From Holophagales bacterium (lineage in GTDB: Bacteria > Acidobacteriota > Thermoanaerobaculia > Multivoradales > Multivoraceae): a DNA stretch of 64,000 nt. Location of the stretch: the NCBI GenBank assembly GCA_009843505.1, contig VYDI01000021.1, positions 1-64,000 of the forward strand, written 5' to 3'. The notes under the pieces were generated by a model that was not told the origin of the DNA, searched no databases, and saw only the letters and a program-made list of their open reading frames with translations. Positions 18,401-26,251 of this stretch are shown in pieces. Position 1 is the stretch's first letter; each line of letters begins with the position of its first letter. A program made the position numbers and the translations under genes.

Positions 18401-20040
18401 TCCTCCACCGGAGGACACCGAAAGAAGTCCAGGCCCGTCGCGACGAGATCCGCCGAGAGCCGTCCGCCGCCGAGCGACTGCTGGCCGCCGTCGGCGATCA
18501 GGCTCTGCGCGACAAACTCCCCAAAATGCTGCTTGCCATGCTTGAGGTCGACGGTGCTGAAGTCAGCGGCAAGAGACTCGCCGAAGCGGCCATCGCGACC
18601 TGGCATACCGACACCCTGCGCCAGCACCGGGAAGCGCTGCACCACCTCGACCCCCCAAAACAGTGGGCCGGTTCATCTCGGGCTCTCGCGTTCGTCCAGG
18701 CACTCGGTTTCGCGGACGCCTGGGCAGGTCAGCGAGCCCCCAAGCGGGATCCCTGGCTGGAAGTTACGGGTCCACAGAACCTCCCGCCGCTGCACGACTA
18801 CCAGGAGCGGGTCTCCAGGCAATTCCGGACGCTGCTGAGGCGAGAGTCGTCGGCCGGAGGCGACCGTCGGGCGATGATCAGTCTGCCGACCGGCTCCGGG
18901 AAAACCCGGGTTGCCGTGCAGGCGATTGTCGAGGCGGTACGGGAGGACGACTTCCCAGGCGGAGTGCTCTGGGTGGCGGACCGCGACGAGCTTTGCGAAC
19001 AGGCGGTTGAGGCGTGGCGCGAGGTGTGGGCGAGCGTCGGCGAGTCCGGCCAGCGGCTGCGCATCTCCAGAGCATGGGCAGGGCAGGAGAGTCCCCGCCC
19101 ATTGAGGGAGCGCCACGTCGTCGTCGCGTCAATCCAGACGCTCCAGGCACGACGTGGGCACCCGAACTACAGGTTCCTCGCAGGTCTTCAACTCGTCGTC
19201 TTCGACGAAGCGCATCGGTCCATCGCCCCAACCTACACCTCCGTGATGGAAGAGATCGGCCTGACTCGCTATCAGAGGTCTGACGAACCATTCCTGGTCG
19301 GCCTCACCGCCACGCCCTACCGCGGGAGAGACGCGGACGAGACGGCAAGGCTGGCCAATCGCTACGGGCAACGACGACTGGATGACGGGGCGTTCCCCGA
19401 TGACGAGCCAACCGCCGTCGTTCAGCATCTGCAGACAATGGGAGTCCTCTCGCAGGCGGACCACGAGGTGATCCCTGGCGACACCTTCCGTTTGCTCGAC
19501 GACGACATGCGCCAGGACGAGAGATGGACCGGCGGGCGATGGAACCTGCCCTGGCTCCCGCAACGACTGGAGAACCGCATCGCCGCCAGCACTGCGCGCA
19601 CGAAGCGCATTCTCGACGCGTTCGAGAAGCACATCGAACCCGATTGGCCGGTGCTCGTCTTTGCCACGTCGGTGGAGCACGCGCAGACCCTCGCCGCACT
19701 CCTAGAGGACCGGGGCATCCGTTCCCGCGCCATCAGCGGAAGCACCAGAACGGCTGCCCGACGCCATGCAGTCGACGAGTTCCGGAAAGGGGGTATCCGG
19801 GCGCTCGTGAACTACGGCGTGTTCCGTGAAGGCTTCGACGCCCCGAAGACCCGCGCGATCCTCGTTGCCCGCCCGGTCTACAGCCCGAATCTCTACTTCC
19901 AGATGATCGGCCGTGGCTTGCGGGGGCCCAGAAACGGCGGCACCGAGCGCTGCCTGATCCTGAACGTCGAAGACAACATCGAGAACTTCGGCCGGAAGCT
20001 CGCTTTCGCCGACCTGGACGGGCTGTGGAGCGCTCGTTGA
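15460..20040 (+). CDS. GHKL (sacsin-like) ATPase fused to SF2 DEAH helicase
   Basis: A 1526-residue cytosolic protein with two ATPase modules. The N-terminal sacsin/HSP90-type GHKL domain has an N box (Glu90, Asn94, Asp97 in VIELAQNSADA), a DDG motif (122-124) and a GRFGLG lid motif (150-155). The C-terminal superfamily 2 helicase resembles restriction-enzyme helicases: motif I PTGSGKT (1143-1149), motif II DEAH (1249-1252), motif III TATPYRG (from 1283) and motif VI QMIGRGLRG (from 1481). About 750 residues between them match nothing I recognise. No nuclease motif is evident. Start uncertain: TTG 15448, ATG 15460 or a later TTG; recognisable homology begins about residue 45. Related fusions occur among defence genes, so an anti-phage or DNA-surveillance role is plausible but unproven. 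Confidence 0.85.
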   Translation: MRSGSGTNTEGPRQEGRESPLRNGLEAGSSGAHRGREAWAGPESPLADFVRRETKSTLASYGDQPNLVKEHANQEHDTAHGGYADRQVIELAQNSADALLQAESGFRRISIRLSGGCLYCADDGLPVDESGITALMFAHLSSKRNTASIGRFGLGFKSVLGVTDAPEFYSRSVSFRFGRERARRLIKEATGREFRDYPVLRLPESLDPSRAKDETLGELMTWATNIVRLPLLEPSVDALRRQIRDFPAEFLLLVPHVRELHLADGQSVRLCTLRRRADEEFELSQADVSQQTEQVSRWRLFQTMHTLSQTARDDRRSLDDGNEVPVTWAAPLDGGRSVGYFWAYFPTRTASLVGGILNAPWKTNEDRQNLLPGPYNDDLIRAAAALVAENLRELSVKDDPSAHLDALPRGYRADDSEHANLLRKELFRLLPGQAIVPDQSGDLREIHEVRYPPSELTPGTGTHDPAPFERWASYPHRPDNWLHHSALNRVRLATIERLFPERPWPNRGPRAPRASLEEWLEALVKDSSAELAVAGSIAAVRTAIAIPEAIRQGEDLGAIVLTEDHGWKPVDADSVFLPTDAPAVDGEEASTVHRGLANDQATRKILLALGLRTPSPEATFREAATRALPGRRQGEPNDLAWTRFWATARGLSTGKALDVLREFVPQHLSHHDRAWLRKQVLATTMAESWRPLRAVLLPGSIVPTDGSRDDGATIDIGFHNADRELLRELGATDGPTGGLDLRCTECFDVHRRQCEQEYKQEPGLPHHPQSGYLQFGAWQSAGFEAATDGAGPLDVLAHLSPEAAVRFTSEMLKLEATFEDWPMGHFGSNGRSYPSVLFESPAVSVLREHGRVGISGGSVPLSDALGSNPKSLEAQNALWHHSNVDLIRHAFDLHDPKPEFIGEAEPVPLTDVWPGLGQLLPQTEGHLIRCERILVAGHEVDCRANRSTVYLAASVADEEEQLWLISRELELDLSEDTLQQILHRRTPKEVQARRDEIRREPSAAERLLAAVGDQALRDKLPKMLLAMLEVDGAEVSGKRLAEAAIATWHTDTLRQHREALHHLDPPKQWAGSSRALAFVQALGFADAWAGQRAPKRDPWLEVTGPQNLPPLHDYQERVSRQFRTLLRRESSAGGDRRAMISLPTGSGKTRVAVQAIVEAVREDDFPGGVLWVADRDELCEQAVEAWREVWASVGESGQRLRISRAWAGQESPRPLRERHVVVASIQTLQARRGHPNYRFLAGLQLVVFDEAHRSIAPTYTSVMEEIGLTRYQRSDEPFLVGLTATPYRGRDADETARLANRYGQRRLDDGAFPDDEPTAVVQHLQTMGVLSQADHEVIPGDTFRLLDDDMRQDERWTGGRWNLPWLPQRLENRIAASTARTKRILDAFEKHIEPDWPVLVFATSVEHAQTLAALLEDRGIRSRAISGSTRTAARRHAVDEFRKGGIRALVNYGVFREGFDAPKTRAILVARPVYSPNLYFQMIGRGLRGPRNGGTERCLILNVEDNIENFGRKLAFADLDGLWSAR

Positions 20041-20069
20041 GCGCTTCCGGCTCACCGGAGCCGCGAGAT

Positions 20070-20175
20070 CTGCAATGGGTTGGCCATCAACCTTGCAATC
20101 GGCCGGGCCTAAACCCTTCAACCGGACGGCACCAAACCTTGCAATCAGACGGACCCCAACGTTACAATCAGCCGA
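20070..20175. repeat. Tandem repeats (about 23 bp) in the leader of the DUF4143 gene
   Basis: Four to five diverged direct repeats with a 22-24 bp period. Anchors are TGCAATG (20071), TTGCAATCGGCCG (20093), TTCAACCGGACG (20117), TTGCAATCAGACG (20139) and TTACAATCAGCCG (20162). Each ends in a C-rich A/C stretch such as CAACC or CAAACC. The array fills the gap between the helicase stop and the ATG at 20176, which begins right after the last unit. The placement suggests an operator array or RNA-level control site for the downstream ATPase. The factor that would bind is unknown. Confidence 0.75.
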
Positions 20176-21522
20176 ATGTCGGAGCCGGTCTTCTACCCAC
20201 GATGCGTCGAAGATCGCCTTGCCGAGGCCCTGGAAGACTCGCCGATAGTACTCATCCACGGTCCCCGGCAGTGTGGAAAAACCACCCTCGCCCAGTACGC
20301 GTACGCGCCGAACTACTTGACGCTCAACGGCGTCTATGTGACCTTAGGCGATGTCCGCGTGACATTGGGACGGTCCCGCCAAGACCGGGACTACACCTAC
20401 ATCAGCTTCGACGACCCGGTCGTCAGAGGAGGCGCTCGGGCCGATCCGATCGGGTTCGTCGCTGAACTCCCCGAGCGCGTCATCCTGGACGAGGTCCAGC
20501 ACGTTCCGGGCCTGTTTGAAGCGCTCAAGATGGAAGTGGACCGTCACCGGGTGCCAGGCCGCTTCATACTCACCGGTTCCACCAATGTGCTGCTGCTCCC
20601 GACCCTTTCCGAGTCCTTGGCCGGTCGCCTCCAGATCGTCCCACTGCATCCCCTAGCGCAGTACGAACTAGCCGTCCCAGCAGCCAGTGGCGATTCGTAC
20701 TCGAACACGGGATTCCTGAGCGTCCTGTTCGCGGACGGATTCGAGGTGCGTCGAACGGAACGGCTTGGCCAGCGGCTCATCGATCGGATTGTCGCCGGTG
20801 GATTCCCGCCGGCGCTGCTCCGTCCAACGCCCAAGCGCCAAGCTGAATGGCATCGCAACTACGTCGAAGCACAGATCCAGCGCGACGTCCGCGACATGAC
20901 GCGCATCAGATCGTTCGACGTTCTACCCGGACTCCTGAGCGCAACTGCCTCGCAAACGGCCAGACTGTTCAACCTCAGCAGTCTGGCCTCGCCCTTCAGC
21001 TTGAGTCGACCGACGATCGGCGACTACGTAACCCTTCTTGAGAGGCTGTTCCTGCTGGAACGACTCCAGCCTTGGCATAGCAACCGACTGAGCCGCCTGG
21101 TGAAGACACCCAAGCTGCACGTCGGCGACACAGGCCTTGCTGCAGCGCTGCTCGGTGTGGATCGCGCAGCGCTGGCGGCAAACCGCCCCCTGCTCGGGCA
21201 GTTCCTGGAGACGTTCGCCTTTCAGGAGCTGCGACGGCAAGCAAGTTGGCATGACGCGTCAATGAAGTTCTACCACTTTCGCGACAAGGACAATGTTGAA
21301 GTGGACATCGTGATCGAGCGCGGTTCCCAGTCCGTTGCCGGAGTGGAGGTCAAAGCCGCGGCCACTGTCACCCAAGGAGACTTCCGCGGTTTGCGCAAAC
21401 TGGCTCGAGCAGCCGGCGAGCGGTTTACCGGCGGCGTAGTCCTCTACGATGGCGAGGCCACGACGGGCTTCGGTGATCGCCTCTTCGCTGTACCAATTCG
21501 CCGCCTATGGGAAACACCATGA
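20176..21522 (+). CDS. AAA (AAA_14) ATPase with C-terminal DUF4143 domain
   Basis: 448 residues. The N-terminal P-loop has Walker A GPRQCGKTT (29-37) and Walker B RVILDEVQHVPG (Asp105-Glu106), followed by the typical FILTGSTNVLLLPTLSESLAGR sensor region (about 134-155). The DUF4143 domain has a C-terminal PD-(D/E)XK-like pattern: an Asp in NVEVDIVIERG and an Glu-x-Lys in GVEVKAA. Family members are common accessory genes of unknown function, sometimes called archaeal-type ATPases. A 20-residue segment around LTLNGVYVTLGDVRVTLG just before the SFDDP strand looks like an insertion relative to the family. It follows the helicase fusion on the same strand, with a tandem repeat array as leader. 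Confidence 0.88.
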   Translation: MSEPVFYPRCVEDRLAEALEDSPIVLIHGPRQCGKTTLAQYAYAPNYLTLNGVYVTLGDVRVTLGRSRQDRDYTYISFDDPVVRGGARADPIGFVAELPERVILDEVQHVPGLFEALKMEVDRHRVPGRFILTGSTNVLLLPTLSESLAGRLQIVPLHPLAQYELAVPAASGDSYSNTGFLSVLFADGFEVRRTERLGQRLIDRIVAGGFPPALLRPTPKRQAEWHRNYVEAQIQRDVRDMTRIRSFDVLPGLLSATASQTARLFNLSSLASPFSLSRPTIGDYVTLLERLFLLERLQPWHSNRLSRLVKTPKLHVGDTGLAAALLGVDRAALAANRPLLGQFLETFAFQELRRQASWHDASMKFYHFRDKDNVEVDIVIERGSQSVAGVEVKAAATVTQGDFRGLRKLARAAGERFTGGVVLYDGEATTGFGDRLFAVPIRRLWETP

Positions 21523-21582
21523 GACGGCGGGCGCTAAGATGACCGTTCCGTCCACAGCGGTAGAAACGGGAGGAGCCGGCGT

Positions 21583-23154
21583 ATGGCGAAGGCAGGCGAC
21601 GAGGCGCAAGCGGCCGACAACGGCAAGCCGAAAGGACTTCTCAACCGGTTCCTGAACGCCATCGAGGTCGTCGGCAACAAGCTGCCGGACCCGGCGATCC
21701 TCTTCCTGCTCCTGCTGTTCCTGACCTGGATCGCCTCGGTGCTACTGGCGCCGATCCAGTTCGCGGACATCCACCCGGTGACCGGCGAGCCCGTCCGGAT
21801 CCAGAACCAGCTCACCGGCGAGGCGCTGGCGACCTTCATGGCACGGCTGGTGACGACGTTCACCGGGTTCGCTCCGCTGGGCGTGGTGCTCGTCGCGCTT
21901 CTCGGCGTTGGCGTGGCCGAGAAGACGGGGTTCATCAACACCGGCCTGCGCCTGATCCTCGGCTTCACGCCGAAGAGCCTGCTGACACCGATGCTGATCC
22001 TCGCATCGATCGTCAGCCACACGGCTGCGGACGCCGGCTACGTCCTGGTCATCCCGCTCGGCGGGGTCATCTTCTACGCCGCGGGCCGCCATCCGCTCGC
22101 CGGAATCGCGGCCGCCTTCGCCGGCGTGTCGGGGGGCTTCTCGGCCAACTTCATCCCCTCGGGCATCGATCCCCTGCTCCAGGGCTTCACGCAATCCGCG
22201 GCCCAGATCCTCGATCCCGAGGTTCTCGTCAACCCGCTCTGCAACCTCCTGTTCACCGCGCTGTCCTCCATCCTCGTGGTCGCCGTTGGCTGGTACCTGA
22301 CCGACCGGGTGATCGAGCCGAGGCTCCGCGGCACCGAGATCGACGGCGACCCGGACGAGATGCCGAAGATGGAGGAGCCAAGCCGCGAGGACCGCCGGGG
22401 TTTCGTGGCCGGCATGGGGTCGGTGGTGGTCGGTTTGGTCGTCCTGCTGATCTGGGCGTGGCCCGAGGCGTCGCCGCTCCGCAGCGAGGCCGGCGAACTC
22501 ACCGCGTTCTCGGCGCCGCTGATGCAGATGCTGGTGCCCCTGATCTTCGTCTTCTTCCTGATCCCCGGCGTCGTCCACGGCTACGTCGCCGGCACGGTGA
22601 AGACCCACCGGGACATCGTCGACGGCATGAGCGACGCGATGCGCACGATGGCCTACTACCTGGTCATGGCCTTCTTCGCCGCCCAGTTCATCGCCGCCTT
22701 CAGCAGTTCGAACGTCGGCCTGCTGATCGCGCTCAAGGGCGCGAACTTCCTACGCGATCTCGGCCTGCCCGCGCAGGCGACCGTGGTCGGGATCATTCTG
22801 CTGTCGGCGGTCGTCAACCTGTTCGTCGGCTCGGCCTCCGCCAAGTGGGCCGTCCTCTCCGTCATCTTCGTGCCGATGCTGATGAGCCTCGGCATCTCGC
22901 CCGAGCTGACCCAGGCCGCCTACCGCGTCGGCGACAGCGTGACCAACATCGTCACGCCGCTCATGCCCTACTTCCCGCTCGTCGTCGTCTTCTGCCAGCG
23001 ATACACGAAGAAGGCGGGCATCGGCACCGTGCTGTCGCTGATGATCCCGTACGCCGTGACCCTGCTCATCACCTGGACGATCTTCCTGATCGGATACTGG
23101 CTGCTGGGCATCCCGCTCGGCCTCCAGGCGAGCTACACCTACTCTGCGGTCTGA
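21583..23154 (+). CDS. AbgT-family transporter
   Basis: 523 residues and about 11-13 helices, as expected for AbgT (p-aminobenzoyl-glutamate transporter) family members, which include importers of folate breakdown products and sulfonamide exporters. Diagnostic stretches are RFLNAIEVVGNKLPDP at the N-terminus, SHTAADAGYVLVIPLGG, GGFSANFIPSGIDPLL and VGSASAKWAVLSVIFVPML. The sequence fits the family along its whole length, with no sign of truncation. It starts 60 bases after the DUF4143 stop and is followed 7 bases later by a small secreted protein. A folate or dipeptide-like cargo is likely from family knowledge, but the exact substrate cannot be stated. Confidence 0.92.
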   Translation: MAKAGDEAQAADNGKPKGLLNRFLNAIEVVGNKLPDPAILFLLLLFLTWIASVLLAPIQFADIHPVTGEPVRIQNQLTGEALATFMARLVTTFTGFAPLGVVLVALLGVGVAEKTGFINTGLRLILGFTPKSLLTPMLILASIVSHTAADAGYVLVIPLGGVIFYAAGRHPLAGIAAAFAGVSGGFSANFIPSGIDPLLQGFTQSAAQILDPEVLVNPLCNLLFTALSSILVVAVGWYLTDRVIEPRLRGTEIDGDPDEMPKMEEPSREDRRGFVAGMGSVVVGLVVLLIWAWPEASPLRSEAGELTAFSAPLMQMLVPLIFVFFLIPGVVHGYVAGTVKTHRDIVDGMSDAMRTMAYYLVMAFFAAQFIAAFSSSNVGLLIALKGANFLRDLGLPAQATVVGIILLSAVVNLFVGSASAKWAVLSVIFVPMLMSLGISPELTQAAYRVGDSVTNIVTPLMPYFPLVVVFCQRYTKKAGIGTVLSLMIPYAVTLLITWTIFLIGYWLLGIPLGLQASYTYSAV

Positions 23155-23161
23155 TCGCGCG

Positions 23162-23662
23162 ATGAAGAAGGCATCGTCGGTACGCGCGGCGTTGCCCCTG
23201 TTCCTGGTGCTGGCAGCCACGCTCGCGGCGGCGACCTGGGCGCAGCCGACCCGGCCCATCTATCCGGTCTACGAGGGCTACGTGCCGAACGACGACGGCA
23301 CCGCGGTCCTCGTCTTCGGCTACTACAACCACAACGCGGTCGCGGTCGAGATCCCGGCCGGCGAAGAGAACGGCTTCGACCCGGGACCGGCAGCCCGCGG
23401 CCAGCCGACCGTTTTCGAACCGGGACGCCATCGCAACATCTGCCTGGTCGTGCTCCCCGCCGACTACGAGGGCAACCTGCGCTGGTCTGTCACCGTGGGC
23501 GAAACCACGGAGAAGACGACGGAACGCGGCGGAATCGATACCCTCTACCTGATCGAGAACATCTCCATGGCCTACCGCCGGGCGAAGCAGGTCGACACCG
23601 CCACCGCCGAGCAGGGCGTCTGCATCGCACCGGAACCGGCCAGCACGAGGAGCCAACCATGA
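23162..23662 (+). CDS. Small secreted protein of the YEGYVPNDDGT type
   Basis: 166 residues with a clear signal peptide (ALPLFLVLAATLAAATWAQ). The mature part begins with PIYPVYEGYVPNDDGT, followed by LVFGYYNHNAVAVEIPAGEENGFDPG and RGQPTVFEPGRHRNICLVVLP. It looks like a compact beta domain with one late Cys. I recall similar proteins from Acidobacteriota-like genomes beside redox genes, but no function is established to my knowledge. The stop overlaps the ATG of the cytochrome/copper protein by 4 bases, so the two are co-translated and possibly act together in the periplasm. Confidence 0.75.
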   Translation: MKKASSVRAALPLFLVLAATLAAATWAQPTRPIYPVYEGYVPNDDGTAVLVFGYYNHNAVAVEIPAGEENGFDPGPAARGQPTVFEPGRHRNICLVVLPADYEGNLRWSVTVGETTEKTTERGGIDTLYLIENISMAYRRAKQVDTATAEQGVCIAPEPASTRSQP

Positions 23663-25023
23663 ACCGGACTCTCGGAACCCTGACGACGGCCGCGATTCCG
23701 CTGCTCGCCCTCCTTGCCGTTCCGGCCGCTTCTCCGGCGGCGGCAGCCGACGCCGACCCGCCGACCTTCAGCCGCGACATCGCGCCGATCTTCCAGCGCT
23801 CGTGCCAGCGCTGCCACCGGCCCGAGACCGCCGCGCCGATGTCGCTCCTCAGCTACGAGCAGATCCGGCCCTGGGCGCGGTCCATCAAGCGCCGGGTCGA
23901 GTCCCGGCAGATGCCGCCTTGGCACATCGACCGCACGATCGGCGTCTACGACCCGGACCCGAGCCTGAGCGACGAGGAGATCGCCCTGGTCACGGCCTGG
24001 GTCGACGGCGGTGCTCCACGCGGCAACTCCGCCGACCTGCCGGCGCCGATCGAGTGGCCCGACGGCGACGCCTGGGAGTACGGCGAGCCCGACCTGGTGG
24101 TCGAGATGCAGGAGGACATGGTCGTGCCGGCCGAGGGCCCCGACCTGTTCGTCAACTTCATCGCGGACACTGGCCTGACCGAGGACCGCTACATCCAATG
24201 GATCGAGGTCAAGCCGAGCAAGGCGGGCCGCGCGACCGTCCACCACACGATGGTCTACGCCATCCAGGACGACGCGGAGTACGTCGGCGAAGACTTCTTC
24301 GAGCGCGATGACGACCCGAACCGCCGCGACGCCGAGGGCAACCCGGTCGGCTCGTTGCTCATCGAGTACGCGGTCGGCAACACCGGCGACCTCTACGCCG
24401 AGAACACCGGCAAGCTGCTGATGGCCGGCAGCCGGATCCGCTTCAGCGGCCACTACCATTCGATCGGCGAGGTGATCCGCGACCGCCAGCGGGTCGGTTT
24501 CGGCTTCTACCCCCGCGGCGTCGTGCCGAAGCACCGGATCGTCTCAACCCGGCTGTTCGCCGGCCTGCCCAGCAACCGCGGCTGGCGCAACAACGAGCTC
24601 TCCATCCCGCCCGGCGCCGACAACGTCCGCCACGACGGCTACCGCGTCCTCGACCGGCCGATCCAGTTGATCAGCTTCCAGGCCCACATGCACTACCGGG
24701 GCAAGGGCATGGAGCTCGAGGCGATCCATCCCGACGGCCGCCGCGAACTCCTCACCCGCATTCAGAACTACGACTTCAACTGGCAGATCGCCTACCCGTA
24801 CAAGCACCCGCCGGTCTTCCCGGCCGGCACCGTGCTGCACGTGACCTCGTACCACGACAACTCGGAGAACAACCCGTACAACCCCGACCCGACCGCCTGG
24901 GTCGGCTGGGGCAACCGGACCGTCGACGACATGGCGATCGGCTGGACCAACTTCGTCTTCCTGTCCGAAGAGGACTACGAAGAGCACGCGGCGGCCGGCG
25001 CCGCGACTGGCGCCGGCGACTAG
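23659..25023 (+). CDS. Secreted cytochrome c / copper type II monooxygenase-like protein
   Basis: Signal peptide to about residue 30. An N-terminal cytochrome c domain follows (Cys49-x-x-Cys52-His53 in CQRCHRPE; a possible axial Met is in SRQMPPWH). From about 140 the sequence resembles the copper type II ascorbate-dependent monooxygenase (PHM/DBM) fold: TVHHTMVY (His195/His196) and QAHMHYRGKG (His342, His344), the likely copper ligands, plus GHYHSIG. This suggests electron delivery from heme to a copper oxidation site, or a redox sensor. The gene is coupled to the small YEGY protein upstream. Its TAG stop shares the bases CTAG with the convergent gene at 25020. Confidence 0.8.
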   Translation: MNRTLGTLTTAAIPLLALLAVPAASPAAAADADPPTFSRDIAPIFQRSCQRCHRPETAAPMSLLSYEQIRPWARSIKRRVESRQMPPWHIDRTIGVYDPDPSLSDEEIALVTAWVDGGAPRGNSADLPAPIEWPDGDAWEYGEPDLVVEMQEDMVVPAEGPDLFVNFIADTGLTEDRYIQWIEVKPSKAGRATVHHTMVYAIQDDAEYVGEDFFERDDDPNRRDAEGNPVGSLLIEYAVGNTGDLYAENTGKLLMAGSRIRFSGHYHSIGEVIRDRQRVGFGFYPRGVVPKHRIVSTRLFAGLPSNRGWRNNELSIPPGADNVRHDGYRVLDRPIQLISFQAHMHYRGKGMELEAIHPDGRRELLTRIQNYDFNWQIAYPYKHPPVFPAGTVLHVTSYHDNSENNPYNPDPTAWVGWGNRTVDDMAIGWTNFVFLSEEDYEEHAAAGAATGAGD

Positions 25024-26234
25024 TCCAAAGCCGCGACGGGCACTGCGGCGGTGTGTACGCCGCCGTCTCTCCAGGCAAAGATGAGGCGGTCTCTGCTACG
25101 GACGAGCTTGGGTACGCCAACGGCACTGCGTCCGGCCGGCGCCGGCGCTACCGTGAGTGGTGTCCCGATGCTTCCGACTCGACTGACACGGCGGACCCGC
25201 AGTTCAAAAGGGCCGGCTTCCGAGCGCTCGACCCAACTGACCGCCGCGCTGCCATCCTCGAGCATAGCGACGCCGGCCCAGCCGCGGGGGGAGCCGTCGT
25301 CGATTCGGATCGGATCGTCGAACCGTTGCTCTGCGGTGTTCCAGAAGGCGGCCAGGAGCTTCGACTCGCCGGCGGCGGCGGTGAACCAGGCGACTGCCGG
25401 ACCTGTTTCGCTCGAAGCCAGGGCCGGGCCGTTCGTTGGGCAGCCCCGGATGTGCCAGCCGTCGCGGTGGACGAGTTTCGGACTGCTCCATCGGTCGTCC
25501 CGGAGGCGAGCGAAGGAGATATCCCGGAACTCGCCCTCGCGACGGTCGCGGAAAGCCACGAACACGCCATCCGAGCTCGGCGTCATCGCCGTCGTGCAGC
25601 AACTGCAGACATCCGCGTCCACCTGGCGGTCGTCAACCAGCCTGCCGGCTGCGTCGAAGCGGGCTGAACGAAGGGCCATCCGCGGCTCCACCTCGCCGTG
25701 TCCGGCCGAGGCCGGCTCCGCCTCGCCGTCGCCGACGGTAGACAGGTAGGCCATCTCGAACCCGCCCACGACCCGGGCGTACGCCACGAATCCGGCATAC
25801 CCGCCAACGCCCTCGCCACCCGCCTGGAACACTTCTCGCCAGGTCTCGCCCCGGTCCTCCGAGAACACGAGCCGGATCCCGTAGCCGTAGTCGCCCTGCC
25901 GGTCCTCGTCGTGAACCAGCCAGTGCGCCGCGAGCCGGTCGCCGCCCAGTGGCACCACTGCGGGGTGGTCGATCCAGTTGACGAACCACGCGTTCCCCGA
26001 CGCAATCGTGATCGCGTCGGCCCACTCGTCCCCGCGAAACTCCGCGAACCGCAGGGCATGACCGCCCCCTTCCGCAGGCTCAACCCAACTCAGGAACACG
26101 ACGCCACCCTCAGCCGCCGCGAGGTAGTAGCTGCTGCTCTTCTCTGCCGCAGGCGTGTCGAGCAGCCGCACCTCCGCAAGTGCTCCTGTAGCCAGGAACA
26201 TGGCAGCTGTGAAGCAGCTCGTGAGACGGTTCAC
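25020..26234 (-). CDS. Secreted sialidase-like beta-propeller protein
   Basis: 404 residues, GTG start, signal peptide (FTAAMFLATGALA). It contains an Asp-box (SEDRGETW) and repeated Trp-rich blades typical of BNR/sialidase propellers. Two cysteine motifs stand out: VCSCCTTAM near residue 192 and RGCPTNGPAL near 260. Both recur in a group of secreted sialidase-like proteins of unknown role and might bind a metal or form disulfides. Catalytic sialidase residues are not evident, so enzymatic activity is doubtful. It follows the lipoprotein gene by 17 bases on the same strand and converges on the cytochrome/copper gene. Confidence 0.72.
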   Translation of the reverse strand: MNRLTSCFTAAMFLATGALAEVRLLDTPAAEKSSSYYLAAAEGGVVFLSWVEPAEGGGHALRFAEFRGDEWADAITIASGNAWFVNWIDHPAVVPLGGDRLAAHWLVHDEDRQGDYGYGIRLVFSEDRGETWREVFQAGGEGVGGYAGFVAYARVVGGFEMAYLSTVGDGEAEPASAGHGEVEPRMALRSARFDAAGRLVDDRQVDADVCSCCTTAMTPSSDGVFVAFRDRREGEFRDISFARLRDDRWSSPKLVHRDGWHIRGCPTNGPALASSETGPAVAWFTAAAGESKLLAAFWNTAEQRFDDPIRIDDGSPRGWAGVAMLEDGSAAVSWVERSEAGPFELRVRRVSRVGSIGTPLTVAPAPAGRSAVGVPKLVRSRDRLIFAWRDGGVHTAAVPVAALD

Positions 26235-26251
26235 GAGTCGTCGGCGGCCGG

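Noticed and set aside
20070..20175. CRISPR array
   Set aside because: Units are about 23 bp with no spacers and diverged sequence; no cas gene is present.
15448..21522. Prophage or integrative element around the helicase fusion
   Set aside because: No integrase, att repeats, tRNA or phage structural genes are visible at either border.
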